The position numbers and the translations under genes were made by a program. The notes under the pieces are model-generated. The model did no database searches. It saw only the letters and a program-made list of their open reading frames with translations, and was not told the DNA's origin. Positions 34,671-43,583 of a stretch of DNA of 51,594 bases are shown in pieces. The stretch is from an uncultured Prevotella sp. GTDB lineage: Bacteria > Bacteroidota > Bacteroidia > Bacteroidales > Bacteroidaceae. The stretch is from NCBI GenBank assembly GCA_900553465.1, contig USDT01000018.1, positions 1 through 51,594 on the forward strand, written 5' to 3'. Each line of letters begins with the position of its first letter. The first letter of the stretch is position 1.

Positions 34671-36353
34671 CTATTTTATACTTAGGGCGTCAGTAGAGTG
34701 GATTATTACAGCTTTGTCGCATCCCTCTATATGGTTGCCTGCAAGCTCCACGTGTCTGGCGTTGCGTATGGCTATGCCGCATCCGTTTGATCCGTTTCCA
34801 ATGATGGTATTGCCATATATGCGTATGTTCTCATGCAGGAATGTATTGTCAGTCTCCGGTGCGTCTATCACAACGGCAATGCCTGATGCACCGAACTGTG
34901 TGCCTGCACCGAGGCCGCAGTTCACTATCACGTTGTCGGCTATGGTCACATCCTTTGCGTGACTGCCTTCTTTCCATCCCGATTCTGCACCTACATGTAT
35001 GGCTGTGCCAGTACAACCGCGGAATGTGTTGCCTTTTATTTCCACGCCGCGGGTTTTCACAAGCACTCCGCGTGCCAGCTGTCCCCACACTGTGGAGCGG
35101 CAGAAACTGAGATGTGGAAGCTTTGATGCGTTCAGAAGATAATACTCGCCGTAGTTTTCCGGCAGCTCACCGTCTAGTCTTATCCTCACGTCTTTCTCCT
35201 TCTCTTTGTGTTCCACGGCCGTCACCACAAGTGTTTTTTCAGGCACAAGTGTAGCTATGCGCACAAGTTCCATACTGTCGCCTATGCACGGAACGTCTGC
35301 CATCTGTGCATGGGTGAATGTAGGCGATTGCAGTTGCAGTGTGGCAGTGCCGTCTGTTACAGAGGCAATGTTGTGATAGTATCCGTGCACATTTGTGGCG
35401 TCATCGCCCTGTCCGCGGAAAGTGCATTGGTCGAAACTTATCTTTCCTCGGCATGATGCGAAGTGTGTGGCATCGGTATTGGTGGAGAACAGAAATCCTG
35501 GGGCTGGACTGACAGACAGTCGGCATATGGTGATGTCGGTGCTGTCGAATCCTACTATGCCCATGCCCGGTTGCGAGTGTATGGTCACTCCATCGAGTTT
35601 TGTAGAAATGCTGTTGCCTATGAATATGGCCGGACGGAAATGGAATGAATGGAGGGCGGCCATGTATGTGCCCTGCAGACGTTGCGGGATACGGCCTTCA
35701 AACTCCACACGGTTGCCGCCAAGCAGTCTGCGTTTGGGAAAATAGAGCGGTTCGGCGTAGAATCCGCTTATGGCGTCATCCCATAGCGTGATGCGTGTTA
35801 TTGGTATCTCGTTGGTTATTATGCGTCTGTCGTCAAACTGTACTACGAAGGAGTTTTCGCTCACTTTCTGCACCGTGCCTTGCGAAAAAGGTTTGCGCTT
35901 GTAGTCGATAGTCAGTCCACGGACGGTGACGTTGCGGCAGTTGGTGATGGACAAAGGTTCCATCCATCCCTCACACATCAGTGTAGCACCTGAGGCCTCT
36001 ATTGTCACGGAGTCAGAACCGTCGAAATCGAGACCGCGTACGTATGGATAATACGGAGTGAAGATCACTTTCTCCGGGTCGCCGCCCATTTTTCCTTGCA
36101 ATACTTCATGTTCCAGTTGTTCGGCCTTGGAGTCGCGCAGGCGGTATGTGCCCGGCGGTATGGTCAGTGTGGTGCCTGGATGTTTGCGGCAGTATTCGGC
36201 TGCTCGGCACAGGGCTCGGGTGTCGTCCTTGCCGTCGTCGGGCACAGCTCCGAATTTCAATGCCGAAATAGATTGGGCCGGGAGTGACAGAGGGTGGAGT
36301 GTCCAAAGCGTGAACACAAAAAGTAAGAACATTTTGTTTGTGTAGGCTCTCAT
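34671..36353 (-). CDS. Secreted right-handed beta-helix glycosidase, GH110-like (alpha-1,3-galactosidase)
   Basis: 560 residues with a signal peptide (MFLLFVFTLWTLHPLSLPAQS). FGAVPDDGKDDTRALCRAAEYC is the pectate-lyase-like start of a parallel beta-helix. Inside are VTVRGLTIDYKRKPFSQGTV, GFLFSTNTDATHFASCRGKISFDQCTFRGQGDDATNVHGYYH and late beta-helix rungs (VEIKGNTFRGCTGTAIHVGAE, VTIADNVIVNCG). The NTDATHF and GQGDDATNVHG blocks match what I recall of GH110 GlaA/GlaB enzymes of Bacteroides, which remove terminal alpha-1,3-galactose (blood group B or linear). Family assignment is from memory. Own promoter at 36376-36405; near the mannosidase operon, fitting host-glycan use. Confidence 0.75.
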   Translation of the reverse strand: MRAYTNKMFLLFVFTLWTLHPLSLPAQSISALKFGAVPDDGKDDTRALCRAAEYCRKHPGTTLTIPPGTYRLRDSKAEQLEHEVLQGKMGGDPEKVIFTPYYPYVRGLDFDGSDSVTIEASGATLMCEGWMEPLSITNCRNVTVRGLTIDYKRKPFSQGTVQKVSENSFVVQFDDRRIITNEIPITRITLWDDAISGFYAEPLYFPKRRLLGGNRVEFEGRIPQRLQGTYMAALHSFHFRPAIFIGNSISTKLDGVTIHSQPGMGIVGFDSTDITICRLSVSPAPGFLFSTNTDATHFASCRGKISFDQCTFRGQGDDATNVHGYYHNIASVTDGTATLQLQSPTFTHAQMADVPCIGDSMELVRIATLVPEKTLVVTAVEHKEKEKDVRIRLDGELPENYGEYYLLNASKLPHLSFCRSTVWGQLARGVLVKTRGVEIKGNTFRGCTGTAIHVGAESGWKEGSHAKDVTIADNVIVNCGLGAGTQFGASGIAVVIDAPETDNTFLHENIRIYGNTIIGNGSNGCGIAIRNARHVELAGNHIEGCDKAVIIHSTDALSIK

Positions 36354-36375
36354 AGATTTCAGGTTTGCTTTATGG

Positions 36376-36405
36376 CAAAGTTATATATTTCTTTTCATTT
36401 ATCAA
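36376..36405 (-). promoter_or_regulatory. Promoter of GH110-like gene
   Basis: Minus strand TTG (36403-36405), 19 bp, TAACTTTG (36376-36383). Predicted start near 36370 gives a leader of about 17 nt. Confidence 0.7.
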
Positions 36406-36519
36406 ATGCGTTATTCGTTTTATTTCCGGTACATGATTGATATTTGGCTCAAACCCGCGTAATCAGTATTATGCATGTCTGCATTGTTTGCGATTTATAT
36501 TTATGCGGAGTTTGTGGGT

Positions 36520-37160
36520 CTTGGAATAATTCTATGTGAATCAGTTTTATTAATGGTATGAAATATAATAACGTAAAACTTACGTACAATATATGAGAGG
36601 ATAAACTGTGAGAGGCATTGCTTCATATATGACAGATCCGTGTTGCCATAATTGGTGGGTCGTCATCGCAGGAATGATGCATTTCTTCTGTATTCTTCCT
36701 TACGCCTCAAACCAGTGTTTTGAAAGAAAACTCGGGCGGAGAACTTACAGATTTTCTTGACTTTTTTTTGACAAAAGAAAATCGCAAAAGAGATGTGAAG
36801 GAATGTTAAATCAGACGTATCGGAGGTCTTTTCTGGCCCGATCGTCTTGTCATATACCCTGCGGTGGAGTGACGGCTGGTTGATAATGCACTCCGATTAT
36901 GCCCGTTTCAGCCTGTGTTCTCGTCCATTTTAGGGTGTGATATGGTGCGTTTCAGCCCCTGAAACGGGCCATATCACATGCTGAAATGGTGCTTATTGCA
37001 TGACGAAGAAAATCTTCTTTGTTGTAAGTCTTTGATATTCAGTATTTTGAATGTAGCTCTTATTTTCCACATATTTGCGTCAGAAGGAGTGTCCGTGCGC
37101 AAATACTCGCTTATTTTATGGGGTAGAACAGAAAACTCAGATGAAAAAATCACAGAATTC
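36520..37160 (-). repeat. Dispersed non-coding element, copy 3 (near complete, inverted)
   Basis: Reverse complement is collinear with 18938-19605. Reading on the minus strand: CAGTTTTCT-like end, TTCTACCCCATAAAATAAGC (about 37130-37110), hairpin stem TATTTGCG (RC of 37098-37105)/CGCAAATA (RC of 37072-37079), 22-bp array (37000-36889), variable stretch, TTTAACATTCCTTCACA (about 36810-36794), CTTTTGCGATTT and TTTGTCAAAAAAAAGTCAAG, stem TCAAGAAAA/TTTTCTT (36752-36760 and 36724-36730) with a 21-nt loop, and a worn AATAAAAC ... TAGAATTATTC end near 36522. No coding ORF. It stands about 115 bp upstream of the GH110-like promoter. Confidence 0.8.
36889..37000. repeat. 22-bp periodic array (array D, inside element copy 3)
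   Basis: TTTCA (36906), TTTTA (36928), TTTCA (36950) and TATCA (36972) step by exactly 22 bp; the last unit ends in TTGCA after 24. Cores: GATTATGCCCGTTTCA, GATATGGTGCGTTTCAG and GAAACGGGCCATATCA. CGTTTCAG-CCC-CTGAAACG (36948-36966) is a perfect inverted repeat spanning two units. Confidence 0.72.
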
Positions 37161-37429
37161 AGAAAAATGAAAGTGGCCCATATCGGTTAGCTTTCAGCAT
37201 AAGACAGCAACGTAGATAAGGAATTGAAGACGCAGGCTTTTTTTCGAAATCAATCGTCGCAGAATTTCTACAGAAAATTGTTAGCGGTAAAAAGTCTGAC
37301 ATAGGGAAAATGCAAAACAGGCAAACAGCAGGTTGTGGACCGGCTTTCGGAAATATAAGGACATGTTGGTTATGCTTGCCACGTATGATGTCGGAAAACT
37401 TTTCTGCCTTTCAGACTTGTATGGAAGAG
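37161..37429. other. Spacer between element copy 3 and array E
   Basis: Non-coding. GGCCCATATCGG (37172-37183) resembles the array core in reverse, and CGCAGAATTTCTACAGA (37258-37274) resembles the terminal ACAGAATTTTTACAGAG of element copies 1 and 2, so this may be the remnant of another copy. Confidence 0.45.
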
Positions 37430-37550
37430 TATTTTCTCGTATGCGTTCTGTGTGCTTTGGTCTTCCGGAGCGATGCTTATTGCTTGGCAGCATGCCTCTT
37501 CCCAACGGATGAAAAAGGCTTTATGGCATGACGGGAATGGTTGTTCTGTG
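37430..37550. repeat. 22-bp periodic array (array E)
   Basis: Landmarks TTCTCGT (37434), TTTGGTC (37456), TATTGCT (37478), TATGGCA (37522) and TTCTGTG (37544) fall on one 22-bp grid; the unit at 37500 is worn. The phrase AAAGGCTTTATGGCATGACG closely matches AAGGCCGTATGGCATGTCG of array A at 13997. 37551-37772 has no gene I can support. Confidence 0.55.
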
Positions 37551-37772
37551 TGATGGAGGAGACAGCAGCGACGTAGCGTATTGTTTAGTGTGCTGAATGG
37601 TGGCGTCTTTGCAGAACAGTCCGCGAATTGTGGGGCTGGTGGTATAAGGTCTGCCGTATGGATGCGTTGCGGTATATTGACGTTATGGGTGTATAAATAT
37701 GCGGCGGCATAATGTGTGATTGCATATTTATGCACGTGTGTTTGTGTTCTGTCGGGTCGTGTCGGGCGTTTG

Positions 37773-39002
37773 TCAGTCGGCAGTTTCCGGTGTTGCCTTT
37801 TTATGGCCTTGGCTGTCTTTCGGAGCTGCTGCCATTCTTCTGTATACCAGGCATGCCGTGATGAGATATACGGCAGCTTGTATCCATAGGCAGACATATT
37901 CTGATGTTATGTCGGAGAATGTCGCTCCCATGCTGTTCATTTTGATAAATGCTTGTATGCCGAATGTGGAAGGGAATATGTAGGACACGTATTTCCAGAA
38001 TTCGGGTATGTTGCTTGTTGGCCATGATATGCCGGAGATGAAAAGAAGCGGCACAGATGTGAACACAACCAGCAGCATGACGTTCTCACGTTCTTTGATG
38101 AATACGGAGACTGTCATTGCAAAGAATATGCATGCCAGAAGATAGGGCAGGAGAAACATGACGAAATCGCCGGCATGAAGTATGTGTACAAAGTTGAAGA
38201 TACGTGGGATGGCCAGCAGCACGTATGTGGCAAGAATGGTGAACAGTGCAAGATAGCACATTGTCTTACCTGCCACTACCGGAACAAGCCCTGTGGGTTT
38301 GGGAGTGAAGTCGCGACGTTGCTTTGACGGGCGTCTTTCGTTTATTGTGCCGTTGCGCATGCCGATGCTAAGAAGCAGCACCTGCTGTATGATGAGTATG
38401 AGCACACCGGGGAGAATAAAGCTTCCGTAGCCGCCGGTTGAGTTGAACATTGCCACTTCTTCAATGTCGATGGGACTTGTAGTTATCTCGTCTTCTCGGT
38501 CGGTATAGTTGCCTGTCAGGCTTTTCTGTATGTCGGAGTTCATTCCGGCAATGACAGCTGTTGACGTCTGATATATGGCTTTGTATGTGAGCATCAGTGC
38601 CATGTTGCAGTAAAGACTTACGGTCGACTGTTCCATGCGGTTGATGCGTGTGTCGAAGTTTTCTGGTATATATACAATTCCGTAAACTTCCTGCAGACCG
38701 ACAAGGCGTTGTGCTTCCTCAAGACTTCCGAAGCGGTAGGCCGTCTCTACGTCGGGCGATGCGTCAAGCCTGCTTATCAGTTTGCGGCTCAACTCGCTGT
38801 TTGACTTGTCCACTATGGCAACCGGAACGTCACGCACCACTTCGTTGTTGTATATCCATGAATAGAGCAGCGGATAAAGCAGAGGCAGCAATATGGTGAA
38901 TATGAGCAAACCTTCGTCTCTGAAGATTTTCTTTGTCTCGTCTATCCATATTGTGCATATGTCGTTTATGGTGCCGCTTATCTTGTTCATGTGTCCTTTC
39001 AT
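37773..39002 (-). CDS. ABC-2 type transporter permease (second of pair)
   Basis: 409 residues. A first TM helix (LLIFTILLPLLYPLLYSWIY, about 32-51) is followed by a large extracytoplasmic domain (DVPVAIVDKSNSELSRKLISRLDASPDVETAYRFGSLEEAQ) and five TM helices toward the C-terminus (IQQVLLLSIGMRNG, TMCYLALFTILATYVLLAIPRIF, GDFVMFLLPYLLACIFFAMTVSVFIKERENVMLLVVFTSVPLLFISGISWP), the ABC2_membrane_3/YhhJ-YbhR layout. It starts 5 nt after its paralogue. With the HlyD and TolC proteins upstream it should form a tripartite exporter. Confidence 0.9.
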   Translation of the reverse strand: MKGHMNKISGTINDICTIWIDETKKIFRDEGLLIFTILLPLLYPLLYSWIYNNEVVRDVPVAIVDKSNSELSRKLISRLDASPDVETAYRFGSLEEAQRLVGLQEVYGIVYIPENFDTRINRMEQSTVSLYCNMALMLTYKAIYQTSTAVIAGMNSDIQKSLTGNYTDREDEITTSPIDIEEVAMFNSTGGYGSFILPGVLILIIQQVLLLSIGMRNGTINERRPSKQRRDFTPKPTGLVPVVAGKTMCYLALFTILATYVLLAIPRIFNFVHILHAGDFVMFLLPYLLACIFFAMTVSVFIKERENVMLLVVFTSVPLLFISGISWPTSNIPEFWKYVSYIFPSTFGIQAFIKMNSMGATFSDITSEYVCLWIQAAVYLITACLVYRRMAAAPKDSQGHKKATPETAD

Positions 39003-39007
39003 AGAAG

Positions 39008-40186
39008 TTATGAAATATATACGTATTCCGAAATGGCCTTATTGAGGCGTGGAAGTACAAAAATGGGCAGTGCCGCGAATATGATGAGAGCAACGATATT
39101 TGGCCATACATCGGCCATAGGCATACCGTTGAAGATGCTTATCTGATATATCATGAAGAAATGACGCAGCGGGAATATGGCTGCGAGCATTTCAAGTTGT
39201 GGATCCATGGCAAATGTCGGGAATGCCGTACCTGCGAGCGAGAAACCGATGACTGCAAGGAGTGAGCACACGCTCATTGACATACGCATGGATGGGAATA
39301 TGCCGAAGAGGAACAGGCCCAGTCCTTGTGCCGATAGTACACTTAGCAGACCGAGTACGGCCATGGGCAGAATGCCTCCGGGATGTGGAAAATCCAGTAT
39401 TCCGAATACATAGAACATGTAGGCATATATCATGACAAGATGGATAATGAATTGTGGAAGCATCTTTCCAAATATGGCTGTCATTATGTTTCCTCCGGCT
39501 GCGGCAAGCCATTTGCGGGCAGTGCCCTGTTTCAGCTCATAGCCGACGGAGTAAGCCGTTATGAGAAAAATGAACAGAAAGAAACTTCCTGGGATAAGTG
39601 TCGTACTGAGATATATGTTGTAGTTCACCCAAGGATTGTTCACAGCATGAAAGTCGAGTGTTATAGGTTGCAGGAATGTGCTTATCTGCTCACCTGTATA
39701 TCCTTTTGCCGACATTGTAGCCGAACCGACTGATGCCGAACCGAGCATCGATATGGTTTTCATGTCCTTGAACACAAGCGAACCGGCCGTGAGAGAGGTG
39801 TTACTGTAGTAGAATGAAATCTCCGGACGGCGTGCCGACAGTAGTTTGTCGGTAGTGCCTTCTGGGAAAAGCATGAAACCGTATATCTCGTTATGTTGCA
39901 TCGCACGGCGTGCTTCGTTGAAGTCTTTGTAGTGTTTCGCTACTCTTGTGCCGGAAAATGCATCGAGTGTTCTTGCAAGTTTGCGCGTTGTGGAGGTGTT
40001 GTCAAGGTCGACAATGCCTACAGGAAGATCCTGCGGCTGTCCTTCGTTCATAAGCGAGGTGAAGAATATGGTCACGAACAAAGGGAATACGACCATGCAC
40101 AAGAGATAAACCGGATTTGATTTCAGTCTGGAACATTCTCTTGCTGCAAGGCGGTAAACACGGTCTATGAATCTGTCACTCTGCAC
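39008..40186 (-). CDS. ABC-2 type transporter permease (first of pair)
   Basis: 392 residues with the same layout as the following gene: N-terminal helix VYLLCMVVFPLFVTIFFTSLM, periplasmic domain with DLPVGIVDLDNTSTTRKLARTLDAFSGTRVAKHYKDFNEARRAMQ, and a C-terminal membrane block (STTLIPGSFFLFIFLITAYSVGYELKQGTARKWLAAAGG, ILPMAVLGLLSVLSAQGLGLFLFGIFPSMRMSMSVCSLLAVIGFSLAGTAFPTFAM). Its start follows the HlyD stop directly. No ATP-binding subunit or domain is encoded anywhere in the operon. Confidence 0.9.
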   Translation of the reverse strand: MQSDRFIDRVYRLAARECSRLKSNPVYLLCMVVFPLFVTIFFTSLMNEGQPQDLPVGIVDLDNTSTTRKLARTLDAFSGTRVAKHYKDFNEARRAMQHNEIYGFMLFPEGTTDKLLSARRPEISFYYSNTSLTAGSLVFKDMKTISMLGSASVGSATMSAKGYTGEQISTFLQPITLDFHAVNNPWVNYNIYLSTTLIPGSFFLFIFLITAYSVGYELKQGTARKWLAAAGGNIMTAIFGKMLPQFIIHLVMIYAYMFYVFGILDFPHPGGILPMAVLGLLSVLSAQGLGLFLFGIFPSMRMSMSVCSLLAVIGFSLAGTAFPTFAMDPQLEMLAAIFPLRHFFMIYQISIFNGMPMADVWPNIVALIIFAALPIFVLPRLNKAISEYVYIS

Positions 40187-41176
40187 TTACTTTTTCTTTA
40201 TTATCAGGGACATGCCCGGACGCAGACCGTCTATCTTGTCCAGAGGACGTGCTTTCACTTCAAATGTTTTCAGGTCGTACTCACCGTTTGATTTCGTAGC
40301 TTTCCATGTTGCGTACGAACCCTGGTCCTTGATGTAGTACACTTTCATTCTGATTTCCTTGTTGAATGCAGGCAGGAATGCTTTGAACACACTTCCTACT
40401 TTCATGCCTTCAAGCTGGTCTTCGCGTATGTTGAATGTGCCCCACATGTCGTTTAGGAGAGATATTGACATAATCGGTGAGCCGGCACCAATCAGTTCGC
40501 CGGTCTTGGGATATATGTCGCTCACTTCGCCTTCCATCTGGGCGATCTGCATCGTTTCGTTTATGTATGAGTTTACTTCCTCTACAGCACCTTTGGCTCT
40601 GTTCACTTGTGCTGCGGCTGCCTTCTTCTCTTCGAGTCGTGCACCGTTCACAGCCATGTCATACTGGCTTTGTGCAGCCTTAGTCTGTGCTTCGAGGGCT
40701 TTGTAGTTTGCGAAAGCTTCGTCGCGTTTCTGAGCTGTCATCACGCCTTCGTCGAACAGACGTTGTACGCGTTCGTATGATTTTTTCGCTATGTCAAGTC
40801 CTGCCTTTGCTTGCTGGAGCAGTGCGTATGCAGCGCGTATCTGTTCCTTGCGTGCACCTTTATTGGCCATCTCGCTCATGGCCGCGGCAGCGTTCTCGGC
40901 CGATTCTGCCTGCATCATCTTGGCTTTTACGTCCGGCGCATCAATAATGGCCAGTGTGTCTCCGGCTTTTACATAGTCGCCTTCTTTCACGCGTAGCTCA
41001 AGTACACGTCCCGGCACTTTGCTCGAAACCCTGTATTCAGACACTTCGACCTGTCCCTGAATTATTTCCGGCTCTCTTGCCATGGCAATGGTGCCAATTA
41101 TTACAGCTATCACAATTGCAACAACGCTTATTGCAATTGCTATGATTATATTTTTTCTCTGTGTTTTTTCTGACAT
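40187..41176 (-). CDS. HlyD-family periplasmic adaptor (membrane fusion protein)
   Basis: 329 residues. One N-terminal TM helix (IIIAIAISVVAIVIAVIIGTIAM), a barrel-sandwich half (VSEYRVSSKVPGRVLELRVKEGDYVKAGDTLAIIDAPDV), an Ala/Gln-rich coiled coil (about 85-200), the second lipoyl half (GEVSDIYPKTGELIGAGSPIMSI) and a beta-barrel domain (MWGTFNIREDQLEGMKVGSVFKAFLPAFNKEIRMKVYYI). It links the inner-membrane permeases with the TolC-like channel encoded 7 nt upstream. Confidence 0.93.
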   Translation of the reverse strand: MSEKTQRKNIIIAIAISVVAIVIAVIIGTIAMAREPEIIQGQVEVSEYRVSSKVPGRVLELRVKEGDYVKAGDTLAIIDAPDVKAKMMQAESAENAAAAMSEMANKGARKEQIRAAYALLQQAKAGLDIAKKSYERVQRLFDEGVMTAQKRDEAFANYKALEAQTKAAQSQYDMAVNGARLEEKKAAAAQVNRAKGAVEEVNSYINETMQIAQMEGEVSDIYPKTGELIGAGSPIMSISLLNDMWGTFNIREDQLEGMKVGSVFKAFLPAFNKEIRMKVYYIKDQGSYATWKATKSNGEYDLKTFEVKARPLDKIDGLRPGMSLIIKKK

Positions 41177-41183
41177 AACGATC

Positions 41184-42671
41184 TTATTCTAATATACCAA
41201 GTGCCTTCTTGAGATTGATTTGGCTTAGTTTGACATCTATTTCTGCATCTATCTTTTGCGACTGTGCCTGAAGCCATGCCGTCTGTGCTTCCATCACGTC
41301 TGTGGTCTGCATCACACCTTCCTTAAAGCCGAGGTTTGCACTGCGGAGGTTTTCTTCAGCACTCTTTATGTTTTTGTTTGCCATGCTTAGACGGCGGTTG
41401 GCTTCTTTTATCTTGAATTTGCTCTGGCTTACCTGAAGCTCTACTTTTTCCTGAGCTTCGCTTAATTCTATTCGGGCAATGCTTGTTGCAATCTTGCTCG
41501 ATTTGACTTTATATTCGCTTTCAAACCAGTTCCATACGGGTATTCTTACAATTACGCCCACATTCCATACGCCGGAGAATTTGTTTTCAAATCCGTTGTA
41601 TATGTTGGGATTGGTTGTGGTGTATCCTGCTGTCAGGGCTACCTGCGGCAGATATGCGGCTCTTGTGATCTTGGTTGACTGCTCGCTGATGCCTACAGCA
41701 TTCTCAAGCATTTTCAGTTCCGGGCGGTTGCTTATGGCAGTCTGTGTGTCGGCGTCTTCCTGTATGTTTTCTGTTATGATGTTTTCTCTGCTTTCATCTT
41801 CAAGAGTGATGTCGCTGTCGAGAGGCAGACCGCACAACTGGCAAAGATACATTTTTGCAAGTGACAGACCGTTTTCCACTTGTGTTACGGTCATTTCCGC
41901 TTCATTCACTTTGACGTTGACCCTCAGTCCATCTGCACGTGTGGCCACACCTTCACGTATCATTTTTGCCACATCATCGTCCAATCTGCGCACTAGATCA
42001 AGATAACTGTGCGACAGTTTCTGTTTGTGTTTGAGCGAAATGACGGTCCAATAAGCCTGATCGATGTCATAGAGGGTTTTCTGTCTTGTCGCTTCTGTGC
42101 TGTTACGGGTGAGCTCTTCATTTATTCTGGCCATCTTGTTTGCCGCAATTATGCCACCGCCCATGTAAATGGGCTGTTTCAGCATGACGGAAGCCATGAA
42201 CATGTTTCTTGTATCTGTCTCAAAGGCATCCACTATTTTCTGGCCGGCATGATTCAAAACCTCACCCATGGAAGAACCGAAGTGTGAAATGAAATTGCCC
42301 AGGTGAGTGGCCTGTTCGGGTGTAATGATGCCTTGTTGTGTGAGGCTTGATATAATAGGTGTCACCTCGTTGCCTATTATACCGTTCGCCTTATTGCCGA
42401 TATTGCTTATTTCTGATTTCTGCTTATCGCTCAACAGGGATATTTCCTTGCTTGTATATTCATAGCCGCCGAGCACGTCAATCTTTGGCAGATACTTTGT
42501 CTTGGTGGCTTTTCTGGTGTTTTTGGCAACCTCTTGTTTCAGTCTCGATATGCTGAGTTGTTTGTTGTTACGGATTGCCATAGCCCGACAGCTGTCAAGA
42601 CTAAGTACCTGTTGTGCTGATGCAGATGATGCAATGCATAGGAAGAATATTATGTTGGATAATCTTACCAT
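41184..42671 (-). CDS. TolC-family outer-membrane efflux channel
   Basis: 495 residues with a signal peptide (MVRLSNIIFFLCIASSASAQ). LSLDSCRAMAIRNNKQLSISRLKQEVAKN is the usual TolC opening, and two OEP repeats follow (about 25-245 and 285-490) with TDVMEAQTAWLQAQSQKIDAEIDVKLSQINLKKALG at the end. An extra region of about 80 residues (SDKQKSEISNIGNKANGIIGNEVTPIISSL...) is inserted in the first repeat, common in Bacteroidota members of this operon type. It forms the outer-membrane exit duct. Confidence 0.93.
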   Translation of the reverse strand: MVRLSNIIFFLCIASSASAQQVLSLDSCRAMAIRNNKQLSISRLKQEVAKNTRKATKTKYLPKIDVLGGYEYTSKEISLLSDKQKSEISNIGNKANGIIGNEVTPIISSLTQQGIITPEQATHLGNFISHFGSSMGEVLNHAGQKIVDAFETDTRNMFMASVMLKQPIYMGGGIIAANKMARINEELTRNSTEATRQKTLYDIDQAYWTVISLKHKQKLSHSYLDLVRRLDDDVAKMIREGVATRADGLRVNVKVNEAEMTVTQVENGLSLAKMYLCQLCGLPLDSDITLEDESRENIITENIQEDADTQTAISNRPELKMLENAVGISEQSTKITRAAYLPQVALTAGYTTTNPNIYNGFENKFSGVWNVGVIVRIPVWNWFESEYKVKSSKIATSIARIELSEAQEKVELQVSQSKFKIKEANRRLSMANKNIKSAEENLRSANLGFKEGVMQTTDVMEAQTAWLQAQSQKIDAEIDVKLSQINLKKALGILE

Positions 42672-43544
42672 TTATTTAAATGTAAAACTTCTTGAACCAA
42701 TCATGTTTCCATCGGCAAATATGCTGACTTGATATGTGCCGGCAACGAGTGTCTGCGTTACGTCCCAGTAGGTCGTGAGCGCAAGTTCCTGACCACCGTA
42801 TTCAACGGTCTTCTTCATTGTACAGTTAAGATTGCGGTTCTCGTAAGCAAAAGAGCCTGCGTTACCGAGCAGTGCGCCGGTAGGGGATGTTATTCTTACG
42901 TAGAATGTCTTCATGCCGCTTTGTGCAGTGACATTCTTGCTTACGGTGAAGTTCACCTGTACAGTCTTACATTTCTTTATGCTCTTTGTGGATTTTCCAC
43001 GTTTGTTGTTCAATGTCATGCTTATGCCTGTGGCATCGAGCTGTGCAGCTATTGCCACTTTCTCAGAGAGTGATGCTTTTTCCGAACTCAGGCCTTCGAT
43101 CTGTCTGGTAGCTTCAGAATACTGACTCTTAACTCTTGAGTTCTCTTCCATCAGGTTCTGGTTCAGTCTGTTCAGAGAGTCTATTTCCAGAACATAGCTG
43201 CGCAGGACGGCTCTTACAGTGGCAAGTTCTTTTTTCAGACGTGCTATCTCTCTTGCGTCGCTGCTTTTCACTTGCCTGAGTTCTTCCAACAGTTTCTGTG
43301 TCTTTTCCTGTTCTGCCGTAAGTTGTGCGACGATGGAGTCATTACTTATCTGAGTCTTCATCTCGCTGTACTGATTGGCAAACTGCATATATTCGTTTTC
43401 CATTTCCTTCTTGTCGAGTTCGGCAAGTTCGAGCATGGCTTTGTTTTCCTGCTTCTGTTTCTGCAGTGATATTACGAGATATGCGATGCTTCCGATGAGT
43501 ACGATTCCGGCTATTGTTAATATTATCCAGGTTTTCTTATTCAT
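42672..43544 (-). CDS. Single-TM coiled-coil envelope protein of the efflux operon
   Basis: 290 residues: TM helix at about 5-27 (TWIILTIAGIVLIGSIAYLVIS), a long coiled coil at about 28-165 rich in Glu, Lys, Gln and Leu heptads, and a C-terminal beta-sandwich of about 110 residues (KTVQVNFTVSKNVTAQSGMKTFYVRITSPTGALLG ... GTYQVSIFADGNMIGSRSFTFK). Its stop abuts the start of the TolC gene, and it heads the operon, so it likely belongs to the export machine, perhaps as a spacer or gating protein. No name or function known to me. Confidence 0.82.
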   Translation of the reverse strand: MNKKTWIILTIAGIVLIGSIAYLVISLQKQKQENKAMLELAELDKKEMENEYMQFANQYSEMKTQISNDSIVAQLTAEQEKTQKLLEELRQVKSSDAREIARLKKELATVRAVLRSYVLEIDSLNRLNQNLMEENSRVKSQYSEATRQIEGLSSEKASLSEKVAIAAQLDATGISMTLNNKRGKSTKSIKKCKTVQVNFTVSKNVTAQSGMKTFYVRITSPTGALLGNAGSFAYENRNLNCTMKKTVEYGGQELALTTYWDVTQTLVAGTYQVSIFADGNMIGSRSFTFK

Positions 43545-43583
43545 GTATGTATATTTTTTGTTTTACAGTTGAAAAATATTCTG

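Noticed and set aside
34525..34962. 145-codon plus-strand open frame
   Set aside because: More than half of it is antisense to the well-supported GH110-like gene.
36520..37160. Degenerate insertion sequence
   Set aside because: No transposase remnant in any frame, no convincing terminal inverted repeats or target duplication; structure is modular hairpins and arrays.
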